Positions 1-12,806 of a stretch of DNA of 64,000 bases are shown here, piece after piece. The translations under genes and the position numbers were made by a program. Below the pieces are notes generated by a model that had not been told where the DNA came from, ran no database searches, and was given only the letters and a program-made list of their open reading frames with translations. Source of the DNA: Berberis thunbergii (lineage: Eukaryota > Streptophyta > Magnoliopsida > Ranunculales > Berberidaceae). The stretch is taken from assembly GCA_003290165.1 (NCBI GenBank), contig QNQO01000598.1, positions 434,001 through 498,000 on the forward strand. Reading direction: 5' to 3'. Each line of letters starts with the position of its first letter. Position 1 is the stretch's first letter.

Positions 1-800
1 ATGATATTGATACACACCTGAGACGAGAATCAGATCTTGAGAAAATCAGATTAGAAAATCAGATCTGATACTAGGGTCGTCGTCGACTTGTCGTGCTCTG
101 CCTCTGTGGCTCTGTCCGATCCGAAAAAAATCTAAAACCCATCAAGATCGAAACTACAAAGTAAAGAACAAGTTGTAATCATCATAACACAAACTCAAGT
201 TTTTCGTCGAAATTTATGTCTACAGAAACGAGACTTGGAGCCGTGAACAGCGATACAATCAAAGTAAAAGGAAATCGATTGTGTCACAAAAACATAACCG
301 TAACGAGAGAAGGAGACGTGATTGCATGAAAGATAAGAAATTGACAAGGGAGAGGTTCGATTGAAGATTGAGAGAGGAAATCAGTGGAAGGAAAATTTAC
401 CATGTTTTTGAGAAACTAGGGTTAGAAATGAGATAAACAAGGGTTAGAAAATTTACCATGTTTTTGAAGATTGCATCAGGAAGTTTTGCTCTCTGCTCGT
501 TGCTGCCTGCTCGTGGACTAGACTGTGGTTGTGGAGAAATGAGAGAAGAGGCGAAAAGCTTGTTGTGGTTGTGGAGGAATGAGAGGAGAACTTAGGGTTA
601 GAAACTAAAGCGTATATGTAATTGGATCGGATCGGAACCGAACCGTTTGAAAAAAAATTAGGAATGGAACCGAACCATTTAAGAACGGTTCCGAAACCGA
701 ACCGAATCGTTTCACAATTTTAAAAATCAAAACCGAACCGTTTGAAGTAAAACGGTCCGGTTCGATTTGAATCTGCGGTTCCTGAACCCGTTTGCCCCTA
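1..800. mobile_element. right-hand end of a non-autonomous hAT-type element
   Basis: Positions 620-800 are rich in ACCGAACCGTTT and AACGGTCCGGTT words and end in GTTTGCCCCTA at 800. This closely resembles the right end of the complete hAT element at 26896-29615. The left end lies outside the window, so the target duplication cannot be checked. The interior (1-600) has no convincing gene. It holds a direct repeat of about 25 bp around TTTACCATGTTTTTGA (near 397 and 451) and GA-rich sequence. No transposase is visible, so it is a deletion derivative. The exact left limit is unknown. Confidence 0.6.
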
Positions 801-3800
801 ACTAAAGTAATGTATTTTGAGTGGAGTTGGGACAAAGGAGGTTTGTTTCGGGAAGGTCAACTTGAAACTCTAGTCTGGGCGATTTTTTCAACTTTTCCTC
901 CTGTGTTTAGCCTTCCTTTGTTTCAGCATCCATCATCCCCAATAATTTGGGAGTGGGGAAGTGGATATTGTGGAAAATTTGCACTTTTTAGTGCTTTGGA
1001 TTGGACCTCGTATGATAGTTAATTTGCTAGCTTAAGAGAATTGAAGTGGTGATTATGAATACCAAATGTAACAACCTTTATTGGTTGTAGGACATGCAGT
1101 AAGAGACACTAATAAATACAAAATTAAGTAGGAATGGAATGGAATGGAATGGGACAGAATAGATCAAAATTGATAAGAGTTCAAGGTTTACAAACGCCAT
1201 GAGGAGCCTCTCAATACATTGTCTTAGCCGGTGAACCTTTGCCTTGAGTTAAATGTAATTTCAATTAGCTACAAATTTTGTTGTATTACTTATTTTTTGT
1301 GCCAATAAATAGATTTGTTCATTAAATTATTACACCATGAGGATCTCTAATTAAGAAGCTACAACTTGAAGGACTGGAATGATCAGTATTAAAATTTGAG
1401 TTTCAGACATTTGTTGATTAACCGTTCAAATATATTAACAGTGATAATCAACTCTCTAATGTTTGTGTTTTATTTGTCTACATTACAAGGGTATCATCTT
1501 ACTCATTCTTCAACACATGTAAATTAACAATATTTTTTACGGCTATAAACTAATAACAATGTAAGTGAAAAAGATAAGATAAATAAATTTTTCTTGTGAT
1601 GAAACAATTAAGCTTTGAATATCGATAGAACATTTAAAATGTAATCCTTGACCAAGGATCAGGACGAGGAATGAGAAATGATTTTTCCTTCCATTGACTT
1701 GGTTTTACTCCATATACATTTTAGTTTTGAAACAATAATGCAAGCTGCAAGTCCGGGTAATCGGTCTGAATATCCGAAATTGAGAACCAAATCGGTCATT
1801 TAAAGACTGGATTTTTTTGGACCGCCATCGAACAGGGTGAAAACAATTAACCAAGGTATTGGGTAAACCAAATTTGGTCGGTTCTCGGGCTTGGGTGGTG
1901 GCAAGAAATTGAGACAATGATAGATGACGAGGGAGGGGGTCCATTTCTAGGTCCTTAGTGATCTCGTCGAGCGAGAGAGACACGTCGTGGGAGATGCTTT
2001 CTTGGAGAGTGGATCGATAAAGAAATTGTAGGTCGATTGAGCTTCAGTGCCTTAATGAGGTCTTTCTACGAACAAAATTTGAGTTCCTCTATCCAGGTTT
2101 AATGGCGGAACAGAAAATTGTGAACAAAATATCAAACAATGAACGAGATCAGAGTGATCAGCAACATAGCATAGCTAAAAAGGTTAACTATATTCAATAG
2201 ACAAAGCGAATTGAAAGTGAAGGTGAAGTGAAGTGAGTGAGTGAAAGTGAATTAGGTTTTCTTTAAGCTTTAATGGCAAAAACTGAACGGACATTGCAAA
2301 AAGAGATGTATTGAAATTGCAAAAAGCTTTAATAGGATTTGAGAAGTGGGTGTGTGCTCGCCTGGTGGTGGTGGCGAGGACATGCATTAGAGATATGAAG
2401 AGGAAGGAGAATGTCAACCAGTGTTGGTGATGCTGATTTGAAACAGAGAGAAGGAAGGGGGACCAGTCAGTGGTGATGGAAAGGAATTGAAATAGAAAGA
2501 TAAAGGATGGAAAAGGGTAGGTCGGCCAATGGTGGTGATGAGGAGCTGAAACTTAAAGGGTGTTTGTGTTTTGCTTATGAATAGAGTCAGAAATCTTAAT
2601 AAAAAGTGAGACACCTTGTTTAGTGTGTTTATTTTTAGTTCTGATTAGGAAATTCAACTTTTAATTAAAGTGAGCAATAGGGAAGTGCTGATCACTTAAC
2701 ACTGAGTGCTGACTAAAAAATTATTTCAATAGTAACCTTAAAATAATTTTGTAATGACAATTGTTGCCCTCATCTTTTTAAAAACAAGTAGGGCTAAATT
2801 TTGACGGCACACCTTCATTTTTTTCACCAAGCATTGTCATTCTACCTATCTTCACAAGGACTATTCAATGGTAAGAAACTTATCTCATTTCTCTCATTCA
2901 TCTTTGTTTACTTTCTTTGCATTTTTCAATCTTTTCTTCATCTATCCAACTTCTCCTCTCATGTATATTTTCAAGTTTTCATTATATAGCATGTAGTTTT
3001 GAAAGTTTTAACAAATTGATCACCCACGTATAACGTCGGGTTTCCAACCCACCATCTCTAAATTCATGTATATGTTTTCTCAGTGGGGCAAAATTATCAA
3101 ACAGTTCCCATTCAGTACCTAAAAACAAACATTTTTTTATTTTATAGCTTCTAATTAGCACCCATTCAGAAACAAAACAAACAGTTCAAGCTCGTTCAGA
3201 ACTTCTAACTCCGGTTGGAAGTTTGCTTCTAAGCACTAAAAAAAAATGCCACTTTAGAGAAAATTTTGTAAGAAAGATAACAAAAAAAAAAGGAAGAGGG
3301 CCTCCGTTTCCAAAGCCCAAATTTGAAGTTTAAAGGCAAAACATGTCAAAGATGGGTCGGGCCAATTAACTAGCGAGTTCTAAGAATTGGAACCGAGGAC
3401 TGAAACGAAAAGTTTAGTTCAGTGCAATTTTCAGGATCGAAAATTAAATTGATATTAAATACTGACCCAAACCGACCTCGGTCTGAAATGTTGAGCCCTA
3501 CTATAGAGAAACCAACATATGTTGTCATTGTTTAGCACTCAAAAAAAAAATTATGTTTTCATATATTGCATTCTTCTTAATTTCTAAAGCTAAGGCCATA
3601 CAAAATACAAACATTAAATTTATTATGCAAATGGACTTAGGTTAAAAGCATGTTTGAAGTGGCTGAATTATTATTGCTAAATTTATTGGACCCCATAACA
3701 GAACAATATGACGTGAGATGAATTTATAAGATCTCATTTTTTAGACATTTAGAAATTGTGGTGACAGTGTAAAAAATGCAAGCATATGATATAGCGGACT

Positions 3801-4766
3801 GAGAGTTGTTACTACATGACATGCATATACAATTCTAAATGATAAAAACAAGTTTTATTCGTTAACTAAAATTTTCAAGATTAATGATATAGAATTTTTT
3901 TTTCAAATGTTATGGTTCTCTTAATGTTATATTGATGAATGATATAGAGTTTTTTTTCAAATGTTAATCTAAAAATTTTAGATTAATGTGCTATGTTTTT
4001 AGATGTGATTGTGAATTTTGTTACATGTGTGGTGCTGAATGAAAAGACAAACGAACAAAGTTGCTTTTGCAAACTCTTAAATGAAGATGTATTGTATTAT
4101 TATCAGGATGAAGATGAATTTGACCAATTGTATATAGTTTCACACCTTATGTTTCATCACAATGGTGATAATGTGATGCATTTTGGTGAGCTCATTTGTG
4201 CAATGTGATGTTATTTTTATTTTAGTTTAGTCTTTGAGTTTATTCGTATCGAGAGACTAAGTTGTATATAATGATCAAACCAAGTTTCTACAATAACTGA
4301 CTTTTCAATTAACTTTCTAAATTTCCAAAATTAAAAAATAATAATAATGAGTTACACAATGACACTAGGGGATCTGAAAATTACGAGACTATCAATTATT
4401 AAAATACAACCACAACCTTGGGCCTTAAACAATCAACAAAATTCTCATGTTGCTAATAATAAGCCAACACTTCAAAATTTTTGAATTGTTAGCACATTTT
4501 GTATATCGTATTTACATAAAATTTCTATGCATGGAGTTGTAAATTTAATTTATTTCTAAAAATAAAATAATCTTGACCCTAATTCAAATGTATCCAAAAG
4601 GGCAAACGAAAATAAACAAAAAAATAGTGAGTTGTTTGTGGAAGAATATATGGTGTACATGTGGCAGAAAGAAAATGATTTTTGTATTTTGATTTTTTAA
4701 ATTTCAAATTGTCATAATTTTATACCGACAGCAACTTTTCAACACCACAAGTTCTACTGCCCCATA
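801..4766. other. AT-rich intergenic DNA without recognisable genes
   Basis: No open frame here matches a family I recognise. It contains a short GGAAT run (about 1132-1152). Two stretches of decayed hAT-like terminal language occur, with CCGAAAT, ACCGA and CGGTCT words: 1745-1880 and 3350-3503, the latter ending GAGCCCTAC like an old element end. The rest is simple AT-rich sequence. The short open frames at 3993-4208 and elsewhere lack start context and homology. Confidence 0.6.
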
Positions 4767-5038
4767 CAGTGTTCTAAAAATTAGCTAGGTGGTTTCCTGG
4801 GCGGGCTTTTGAATTTTTTTAATTTCTAGTTCGAAAAGAAAAATTAAGACTATATATTTTTTTATACATTCTGCATATGTATCTTGGCATTGAATTGGAA
4901 GTAATTAATATGATATTATGCTTAAGTTTTATAAATGATAAATTAAAATAAATAAATAATTAAATAAACCGCCTAGGTCTCTAGGCGCTAGTCCCCTTCT
5001 GCCCACCCACCTACCTCCTACTGATTCTTAGAACACTG
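4767..5038. mobile_element. hAT-type MITE, 272 bp
   Basis: The left end reads CAGTGTTCTAAAAATTAG and the right end reads CTGATTCTTAGAACACTG, giving inverted termini of about 18 bp with two or three mismatches. Subterminal GCCTAGG and GGCGCTAG words are typical of a widespread plant MITE group. There is no coding capacity. The flanks (CCCCATA and ATCCTACG) do not form a clear 8-bp duplication, so the copy is old or slightly rearranged. Confidence 0.7.
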
Positions 5039-5214
5039 ATCCTACGTACATCACCAATTTAAACCACTATTTCTCTCTTCTCTCTCACACTCTCTTCTCA
5101 AGACCAACAACAACAACATGACCCTGCTGCAATCGATTGCAAGATACGGTAAGAGACGACCGGTGACAACAAGAAATAAAGGAAATGGGGTTGCAATGGT
5201 GGTTGTCTCTTCTT

Positions 5215-5600
5215 CCTTCCACACTGGACTCCCCTTTTCTTCCCTCCACTGTCTCAGCCATCGTAGCGTTCCTTCAATTCTTCAATCTTCACCCGTCCTT
5301 TACCATCATCCCAATTTATTTTCTTTTCCCACATAGCCACAACAGCCATTGTCGCCCCTCTTCTTCTTCTTATTCCCGTTTTTATTTTCTATTTTTTCCT
5401 CGCCCTCGCAGCGACCCTTGCGATGATGGGTTCCCTACTTGTGGTGAGTTGCGCGAGGGCGAGAAAAAAAAACTAAAAAGGGAAGTTGAAAAAGAAGAGT
5501 GAGAGCTGCCGCTGTGAGATCTAAAATTTTATATTGGGAGGGAAGAAGAGGGGACTGTGGAGGGAGGAAGAGGGAGTCAAGTGTGGAAATATTTTGCAGG
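5215..5600. repeat. diverged foldback (inverted repeat) around 5405-5465
   Basis: CTCGCCCTCGC (about 5400-5410) is matched by GCGAGGGCGAG (about 5454-5464). Pyrimidine-rich sequence on the left (ACACTGGACTCCCC, CTTCCCTCCACTGT) pairs loosely with the purine-rich right side (GGAGGGAGGAAGAGGGAGTC, AAGTGTGG). The arms extend irregularly for about 150-200 bp each. Open frames across it are artefacts of the low-complexity strands. The core 11-bp arms are perfect and the rest was aligned by eye. Confidence 0.45.
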
Positions 5601-5777
5601 TTTGAGTGGAATTGGAGCGAAAGAGAGTGTGTGGAGCGAAAAATAGGAAGTTGGTAGGGGAAAGTGTGTGTGGAGCAAAGAAGATGGAATTGAGAGGGTA
5701 GAGGGAGTCTGTGGAGTGAAAGTTGGGAGAGGAGAGAGAGTTTGAATTTGGGAGGGAAGAAATTAGGATTTTCGTTT

Positions 5778-6441
5778 TGATGATACACCAAAACGATCCC
5801 AACTCTGTGCCATACATGTGTCATGATGATCTTGAGGAATAACAGGCCCTAGCATCAGCCCAACATTGATCCAACCCAAACGGTTTAATGTTTGCCAAAT
5901 GCAATCCGCCAAACGGATTCGGATTCTTATAGCCTGCTAAGCCCATGTGTCTCATAGCTATCCTCAATGCCCTGTTAAGGCAAGTATATCAAGGATTAGC
6001 TTCGGACGGGTAAATACAGCGACTCTTTGCTTCCAACTAGGAAGCAAATTTCAGAGTATATGTCACACACGGAGACTTCTACCTATAGACTACTCTCGGA
6101 ACGAGAATTATCCCCTGCGTATCTAGAAGCACAAGGCTAACAGGAAAACTTTCATCCACAACACGACTCCTAATTAGATAAAGATCTCCACGAAGGTCCT
6201 TTTACCTAAACTACACCATCGATGGCCTAGTTGAACTAAGACTCCAGCACTATAAATAAAACATGAGGTTGGTAAGCAAAGGTACGCTAAAAATTCCTTA
6301 TTTACAACATTACACATTCCTTAGATGCTTGTCTGACTTTAACATCGGAGTGTCATCGGTCACCACAATGGTGATCCATGGCTCACGTGCGTTCCTTGTG
6401 CAGGTCAAGGTCAAAGCAAAGAACGTTAAACGACTACATCA
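5778..6441 (+). repeat. 5' LTR of the gypsy element
   Basis: The LTR starts TGATGATACACCAAAACG and ends ACATCA just before the primer-site-like TTGGCGCTGTCCGTGGGG. The first 190 bp match the truncated right copy at 15913-16102 with scattered substitutions. The 664 bp length is inferred from the TG...CA ends and the adjacent primer site. Confidence 0.75.
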
Positions 6442-6873
6442 GTTTGGCGCTGTCCGTGGGGACAACAAAGTTCCTAGCCTTTCATTAGCATCACCTCTCT
6501 TCAAAATACAAAGAGACGGTGACCACTAGATCACGCAACAATGGAGAACAAACGGACATGTCGAACGCTTAGACTGGCGCTATACCGCCGCTCTCAGCGG
6601 TGGCAGTGACTCACGGGCAGAAAACTCACACCCTCGCACCAGCAACTGCAACGACGGACCCCAAGATAGATTTGATGTCGTCTCAAATATAGTAAATCGT
6701 CAAAGTGGTAAAGGCTCTCATACAACGGAACCCTCCATCCACTAATGGAGATCAGGAGTAGCACATACATCCATCTCGGGAAGACGACAGAGAGCAAACA
6801 CAAGAGAGTCAAGCCCCTATTAGTTCTCATTGTACTAGAGAAGGCGTCGCAGCCAATGTAGTACCGACTCTCA

Positions 6874-7263
6874 GTGCAGAGAAGCTCGACCCTCCACAGA
6901 GGGGCGCACGACCCAGACGTGTTGTACCGTCTCTCTGTTCCATTGTTCGTGGACTATATCATGAACGAAACCCTTCTAAAGAATTTCACGCCTCCAAAAC
7001 TCGACTTCTACGATGGGACCACCGACCAATTCTACCACCTGTGCCATTACCAACATGTAATGGCACTCAAAGAAGGATTTGAGTTGGTGATGTGTAGAAC
7101 TTACCTTACCAGCCTAAAGAAATCAGCACTGACATGGTTCCACAGCCTCCCACCAAAGTCAATCGACTCATTCAAGATGCTGGCGAAGAAGTTCCTAACG
7201 CATTTTGTCGGAAGTCAGTGCCTTTCGGAAGGGGGCCCACACTACATAATCTCTTTGAAGTAG
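6874..7263 (+). pseudogene. gypsy gag core fragment (Retrotrans_gag type)
   Basis: An open frame includes FTPPKLDFYDGTTDQFYHL and LTWFHSLPPKSIDSF, the hallmark order of the plant gypsy gag core: a 'PKLxxYDGTxDPxxHL' block, then 'AxxWFxxLPxxSIxSFxxL'. The product would form the virus-like particle of the retrotransposon. Stop codons and frame changes lie before and after, and the frame ends at 7263 well short of a normal gag. Further gag sequence continues in shifted frames to about 7690. Confidence 0.8.
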
Positions 7264-7739
7264 AGATCCAATGAGACACTCAGAGAGTATGTCACATGCT
7301 TCAATAATGAGCTGACACTTTGACGGTTACAGCGACGACAAAGTCATGGCGACTTTCACCGTGGGCCTTAAGGAGGAAAAGTTTTATAAATGCCTCACTT
7401 TGGAACTCTCTTTGGATATGACGAAGCTCCTCAAGAGCGCCTAGAGGTACACCACCTTAGAAGAATTGAAAACTGTGAAATGGAGATAGAAGGTGATAAG
7501 AAGCCCTCCGCTCCTAAGGACATGATGGAGGGGAGGAGGCCTGAGGATGAAGAAAGGAACAAGCGAAAGCAAAATGACAACAGATCGGACCCTGTCGGGG
7601 CCAGGCCAGAGAAAGCTTCCAACCACATTGGATTCAGATCTGTGACTCCCCTCAATTCAAGCATATCAAATGTCTTGAATTTCTAGAAAAATTGGAAAGA
7701 TCTGAAGTTGCCCCCAAAGTAGCGCAAAAACCCCTCTAA

Positions 7740-7870
7740 ACGTGACAACAACAAGTAATGCTCGTACCGCAAGGAGGGTGGCCATGATACCAAAGACTGC
7801 AAGAGTCTAAGGTACGAAATCGAGTACTGGATCCACAAGGGAAAGCTAAAGGAATTCCTGGGTTCTGAGA
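7740..7870 (+). pseudogene. gag zinc-knuckle remnant
   Basis: In one plus frame the sequence reads CSYRKEGGHDTKDC, a variant of the Cx2-Hx4-GHxTxxC knuckle of Tat-lineage gags. It is followed by a LRYEIEYWIHKGKLKEFLG-like block, a common C-terminal gag motif. It is not in an open frame with the gag core upstream, which shows frame decay. Confidence 0.65.
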
Positions 7871-8010
7871 AGCAACCATAACGACCCAGGAACTGGGGGG
7901 AGTCAATTAAGGAGATCGAAAAGGGGGCTTCGTACATAATCTATGTCCTTCATGGAGTCGAACAAAATGAAGACCTATCAAACAAGTCTGGCAAGCAGAC
8001 TCTACTAGAG

Positions 8011-8520
8011 ATGTGGACGCAACCCGCAGAGGAGGACAGACGCGTTTACTACTCGAGGGTGCAAAGCCCCATCACCGCCTTAACCTATACAAACAATCAC
8101 CTTGAAGGAGTTCGAGCACCGCACAATGACGCTCTCGTCATATCGGTCTCCATTGCAATGTGGGTAGTAAAGAGAACCCTAGTAGATACGAGAGCTCACT
8201 CAACGTCCTATTCTACAATGTGTTTTGTGGTATGAACCTTAAGGAGGAGAACCTGACGTCCTCAGACTTCCCGCTGATTGGATTCAGCGGAGAGAAGTGC
8301 TTCCCAATCGAGAAGATAAGGTTAGCAGTAGTAGCAGGATAGCCACAACTCAGAAAGGTCATGTTTCCAGACTTCATGATAGTAGACGCTCTGTTACCTA
8401 CAACCTTATCTTGGGAAGACCGTGACTCTACCAGATGGAAGCAGTAGTCTCCACCCTTCACCAGTGCGTTAAGTACACTGCTAACCACTCTGAAGGAACT
8501 ATACGTGGGGACCAACCTAC
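8011..8520 (+). pseudogene. gypsy protease region remnant
   Basis: The frame at 8011-8235 contains APHNDALVISVSIA and VKRTLVDTRAHS. In intact relatives the same place reads as an aspartic-protease block with DTGSSA; here the active-site DTG has become DTR. Downstream, in shifting frames, are LGRP- and IRGDQ-like motifs (about 8410-8530) that sit between protease and reverse transcriptase in gypsy polyproteins. The reverse transcriptase itself is missing. Confidence 0.6.
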
Positions 8521-8859
8521 TTCACGAAGCTGTCATTATGCTACATGGAAGCAAATAGAATGTTCCCAAATCCAATTGGATCCTACAATGCAATCTGAAC
8601 TAAAGCCAGACCTAATGACTGTAGATGCATCACTCCACTCACACAAGATTCCAACAACGATGGCTCATTTCAAAAAAAGGGGACAATCAAGCAATACATG
8701 AGCAATCCATTGTTTAACCCAACAGAACGGAGGTCAATGCAGATGGGAGTACAACCCCACAACACGTCAGCAAAGCTCGACATTTCGTTGAAAGTATCAA
8801 CGATCCAGCAAGGGCCATGCGAATTCACTTCAGGGCCGAATCGACTTCTCACTGCCAAT

Positions 8860-11690
8860 AGTTAATCTATTTTAGTTGTTTATTTTCCTTTCCATAATCA
8901 ATGTATAGTTTTAGTTCTTAGAAACTCTTGTGATTTACAATCATGTAAGAAATAAAAAAAGAATTACACAAACACACAATTAATTAATGGAAAGATGTAA
9001 CAACGGGCACCCTGAGGCGGATACAAAAGACTACATACTACAAACATTTGAATCTGATGCAGCATAAAGTAAATACTCGTTTAAATAGTCCAACTCCATA
9101 AGAGAGCTAAGGTACCCAAAATAGGCTCTGCGAACTCTCCGGTGAACGTTATCTGCAAGCGACAGCAGGACGAAGGATGGGTATGTGCAAGAGCAGAATG
9201 AAATAACATGTCCAATCTAAGGCCCCTGCGGACACAAACCCTCAAATATGGTCTGAGGTGGTACAAAATCGATAACCAAGGGCCCCGCGACAAGCTATGG
9301 CCAGCTACGGTCAACTCACACGCTCGATCCGGTCGACCATATGAATTTGGGACAAGTATCAGGTTGATACAAATCAAGTGCACCCTCTCCCTGAAGGGAT
9401 GAAAGGGGCGTCCAAAATTCAATGGCCCAATTCAATGGACCATGTCCAACTCCACCCCATCCTGAGATCCCGAATTTCAGCGCAAGGCGAGACAATGGGG
9501 TTAATTGAGAATTGATTGAGGTGACCACTCCGGAGTTGGCTGCTGGTATTATCTCTGAGATTAATCACTTTAGAGCAGCGACAAGACACCAGGATTGACC
9601 TTGAGGAGGGAGTCTGTACTTCTTCTTTGAAAATGAAAAGAAATTACGAGATCTCAGTGAACCAATTAGGTGTTCACTCAAAGCAGGTGACCACGCACAA
9701 CAGCGATTCTCATCGTGACTCATCGACGCAAATGTTAGAACATTCGAAGACTCCAATGATGGAAATCTCCCTTCAACCTTTGGAAAACCCAAAACATTTT
9801 CTTCGAGTAAGAACATTACAGAAGATAAACTCTGCACAAAGATAATGCCTAGCTACAACGATGAAGAAATACCATTATATAGACATAATGGTTCACCAAA
9901 CAGGCGCTTCAGCATAACTGTCAGCATTGAATACCGTATGGGAAATGAGGAAATGACGGTTCCCAAGGAAACTGCACGAGTACACGTTCATCCAATCAAC
10001 GAGGCTACTCACAACCTCATTAATTGGGGGAGTGACCGATACTCAACCGTCTCATGATCTGTGCCATACACATGATCTACGCGGTACACGTAGAGTATTT
10101 CGTACAAGAAACCCTAGATTTCGACAACTCACCACGGGACCACTGCTCTTCTATAGACTATGGTCGCCGAATTACCAACTATGGACTTGTAGCCCCCACT
10201 GCACGTGTGTAGATAATTTAGAAGGTGGGAGTCTAGTCAGTCCCGAACTAATTCTGATGGCTTTCCACGAGGCCACTGCTCTTCAGCATGGTTCCCGAAT
10301 CCTTTCATCTCAAACTTGAAGCCCGACACGCGTGAGTATATATGGTTTGAAAGGTGGGAGACTAGTCAGTCCCGAACTGATGTTGACGGCTCACCACGAG
10401 ATCATCACTCTTCAACATACCATGATCGCCAAATCCTTGCTCCCTGAACCTGTAGTCCACTCTGCTCTGACATAGATGGTTCAGAAGGTGGGAGCACTAG
10501 ATTACTTGCCATGTGACCACCGTTCTCTTTCGAAACAACAACCGCAAAGACAAATCACAGCTAAAGCACCATCTTCACGCTCACACGAGCTGACATTCTA
10601 TTACCAGCAAAGGCCGCTCATGCCAACCCACAAATCGTCCCATCAACATGCGAATGAGTGCTACTGGAATGATAGCCCGAGCTTGCGAAACCTGACTCGA
10701 GATAAGCACTCTAGGTCAAAGACAACGCATGTGCTCGACTATTACAGTTCACTCATGCCAACAACAGCAAGCGACAGTCAGATAGGCAAAACAAGCCCCC
10801 AATGGCTTACCTTAAGGATGTACTACAACTGAGTAGTGTAACCTGCTTCTAAACCATCCGCAGAACGCCCATTATTGAATGTAACTAAGCGATAGTGACT
10901 CCAAGTCACTCGCAATGCAAACAGTCAAACTCTCAATAGCAGACAAACCACTCGACTTCCTATTGACCCAACCAGCTTATGCCAAGGTACAATGACAAGG
11001 CGAAAAGGAAAGCACACGATACAGAAAACAAGCACAAAATGGATACAGAACGTACTCAAGATAAATATGTTTTCATTAACAGTTGAAACAAAAAAGATAC
11101 AAGTGTACAAAGTCTATCCCTTATCATGAGGAGGTACAAAGACAAAAGAAGTAAGCTTAACAGAGGAACGAGTAGGAGTCGCATCCGTACGCGTCTCAAT
11201 CTGAACATTATGATCCAGATCGCCCTCTTCGTCCGATGAAGCAGAAGCCATTGATAAGTCTACATACGACATCTTATAGCGATCAAAGTCCTATTTTGAA
11301 TGTTCCTTCTTCATCAGCGGCTCCAATATACCGTGTACAACCTAGTGGAATTCACACTTGCCTTGTTCCTAGAGAAGTTCTTCCTTGCGCGCTTTCGCTT
11401 CCGCAAGTTCACACTCCAATAGCTCCAACTTGCTAGTCAGCGTGTCGACATGAGACTACTCCGTAATCAGACTGCTCTTTACAGCACTGAGCTCATGTTG
11501 TCCCAGTTCAAGCTTGTCCTCGGCCTTCCTCGCCATCCGAGCATTGAATTCCACATCAAACTCCAACTATTGTTTCTAAACAGCCCAATCAACCTCCTTC
11601 AAGGCATTCTCCTCAGCAAGAAACCGCAGTTCAGAACGCGCCTCAGTCGCAACTTCCTACCCAACCTCCATATCACGGCAGGTCAGATCC
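8860..11690. other. non-coding interior of the gypsy element
   Basis: No family-level protein similarity is visible in this stretch on either strand; all frames are short. It is more GC-balanced than the flanking intergenic DNA and probably represents the deleted pol and spacer region. It contains the tandem array described separately at 10090-10500. Confidence 0.5.
10090..10500. repeat. tandem repeat of about 130 bp, three or more units
   Basis: The word AGGTGGGAG recurs at 10223, 10352 and 10486 (spacings 129 and 134). Each unit also has GTCAGTCCCGAACT, a CACCACGRG-like word and an ACTGCTCTTC/ATCACTCTTC word, and a partial unit lies upstream from about 10125. Tandem arrays of this kind are common in the 3' spacer of Tat-lineage gypsy elements. 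Confidence 0.65.
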
Positions 11691-11695
11691 AACTC

Positions 11696-12163
11696 CTACC
11701 TGAATATGTCCCTCGCGGACCCCGCCTTTGCTAAGTCAGATTCAAGGGCTTTCAGATGAACCCTTTGAGCCTCAGCAATAATGGTCAACTGTTCCCGCCT
11801 CCTCTCCTCACCCTGCTTCCTCAACACCTCAATTTCATAAAGCGCGCCAGAATACAACTTCTGCATGTTCGAGAAGACACACTCCATAGTGTATACCCTC
11901 TCACAAGCAGCCTCGAGCCACTTGGCTCAAGTGAGACATTCTCAGCATATGGTACGCCCTTCAAGCGTGTCCTCCTCGAGTTTTGGAACGTGGTCCATCA
12001 ACCAACTATGATGCTTACTTAAATGCTTCCTCGAAGCATAATCCACATCAACCTCCTGGTGCCAGATCATATTACTCATCTTCACTAAGTTCGAGGTAAA
12101 CAAACTTATCCGTGCATTGATATTCACATAATTATTACAGAATATATCCCTTAATTTGTACAT
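11696..12163 (-). pseudogene. antisense coiled-coil ORF remnant of the gypsy element
   Basis: Two minus-strand frames (12163-11942 and 11887-11696) read as charged helical sequence, for example EIEVLRKQGEERRREQLTI and a KALESDLAK segment, giving a heptad-like coiled coil. They lie downstream, in antisense order, of the PF04195-like block at 15100-15614, which often ends in such a coiled coil. The ORF is split here by the insertion starting at about 12168. I infer that they belong together from order and strand, not from an unbroken frame. Confidence 0.4.
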
Positions 12164-12301
12164 GTTAGTGTTTCGATTATTATATTTTATAGTAATTATT
12201 TCGTTTTAATATCTTTGCAGGAATTTGAGCTTAAACGATAAATCCATATTAAGCAGTCACAAACGACAATTAGGCAATTTCAATGGTGGTATCAAACAAA
12301 A

Positions 12302-12505
12302 CACAAACCTACACCCAACACCTAACTCTTAACCTAAAATCCACAAACCTACACCCAACACCTAACTCTTAACCTAAAAATCCACAAACCTACACCCAAC
12401 ACCTAGCTCACAACCTAAAAATCCACAAACCTAAACCTTGAAACCTAATTCATAACCTAAAACCCACAAACCTAAACCTTGAAACCTAATTCATAACCTA
12501 AACCC
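12302..12505. repeat. 41-bp tandem repeat, five units
   Basis: CACAAACCT starts units at 12302, 12342, 12383, 12424 and 12465. Units one to three contain CACCTAACTCTTAACCTA-like sequence, and units four and five contain CTTGAAACCTAATTCATAAC. Shorter ATAACCTAA pieces continue to about 12530. Confidence 0.8.
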
Positions 12506-12806
12506 CATCCATAACCTAATCCATAACCTAAAACCAAACTCAATCCTACCCTCATTGATGAATCTACCCCTCATCTCATCCCTATTCATCTTGGCTATTT
12601 TCTATAAATAGAGGATAATGGGGTGAGAAAAGGGGGAGAAAAGAGAAGGGAAAAGAAGCAAATTAGAAAAAATCCAATCCTCTTTCTCTCAAATTCACCA
12701 CACCCTCACCACCACCACCTATCCCTCTTCCACTCACTCAGCAGTCACCTCTCCCACTCACTCACAGTCCCCTCGCCATCGCACCACCGCGCACCACCGT
12801 CACCAC

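Noticed and set aside
5118..5502. Possible small gene with ATG at 5118 and a GTAAGAG donor
   Set aside because: No recognisable protein and no consistent acceptor; the frame runs into the foldback.
12303..12540. CRISPR-like regular repeats
   Set aside because: Contiguous 41-bp tandem units without unique spacers, in a plant genome.
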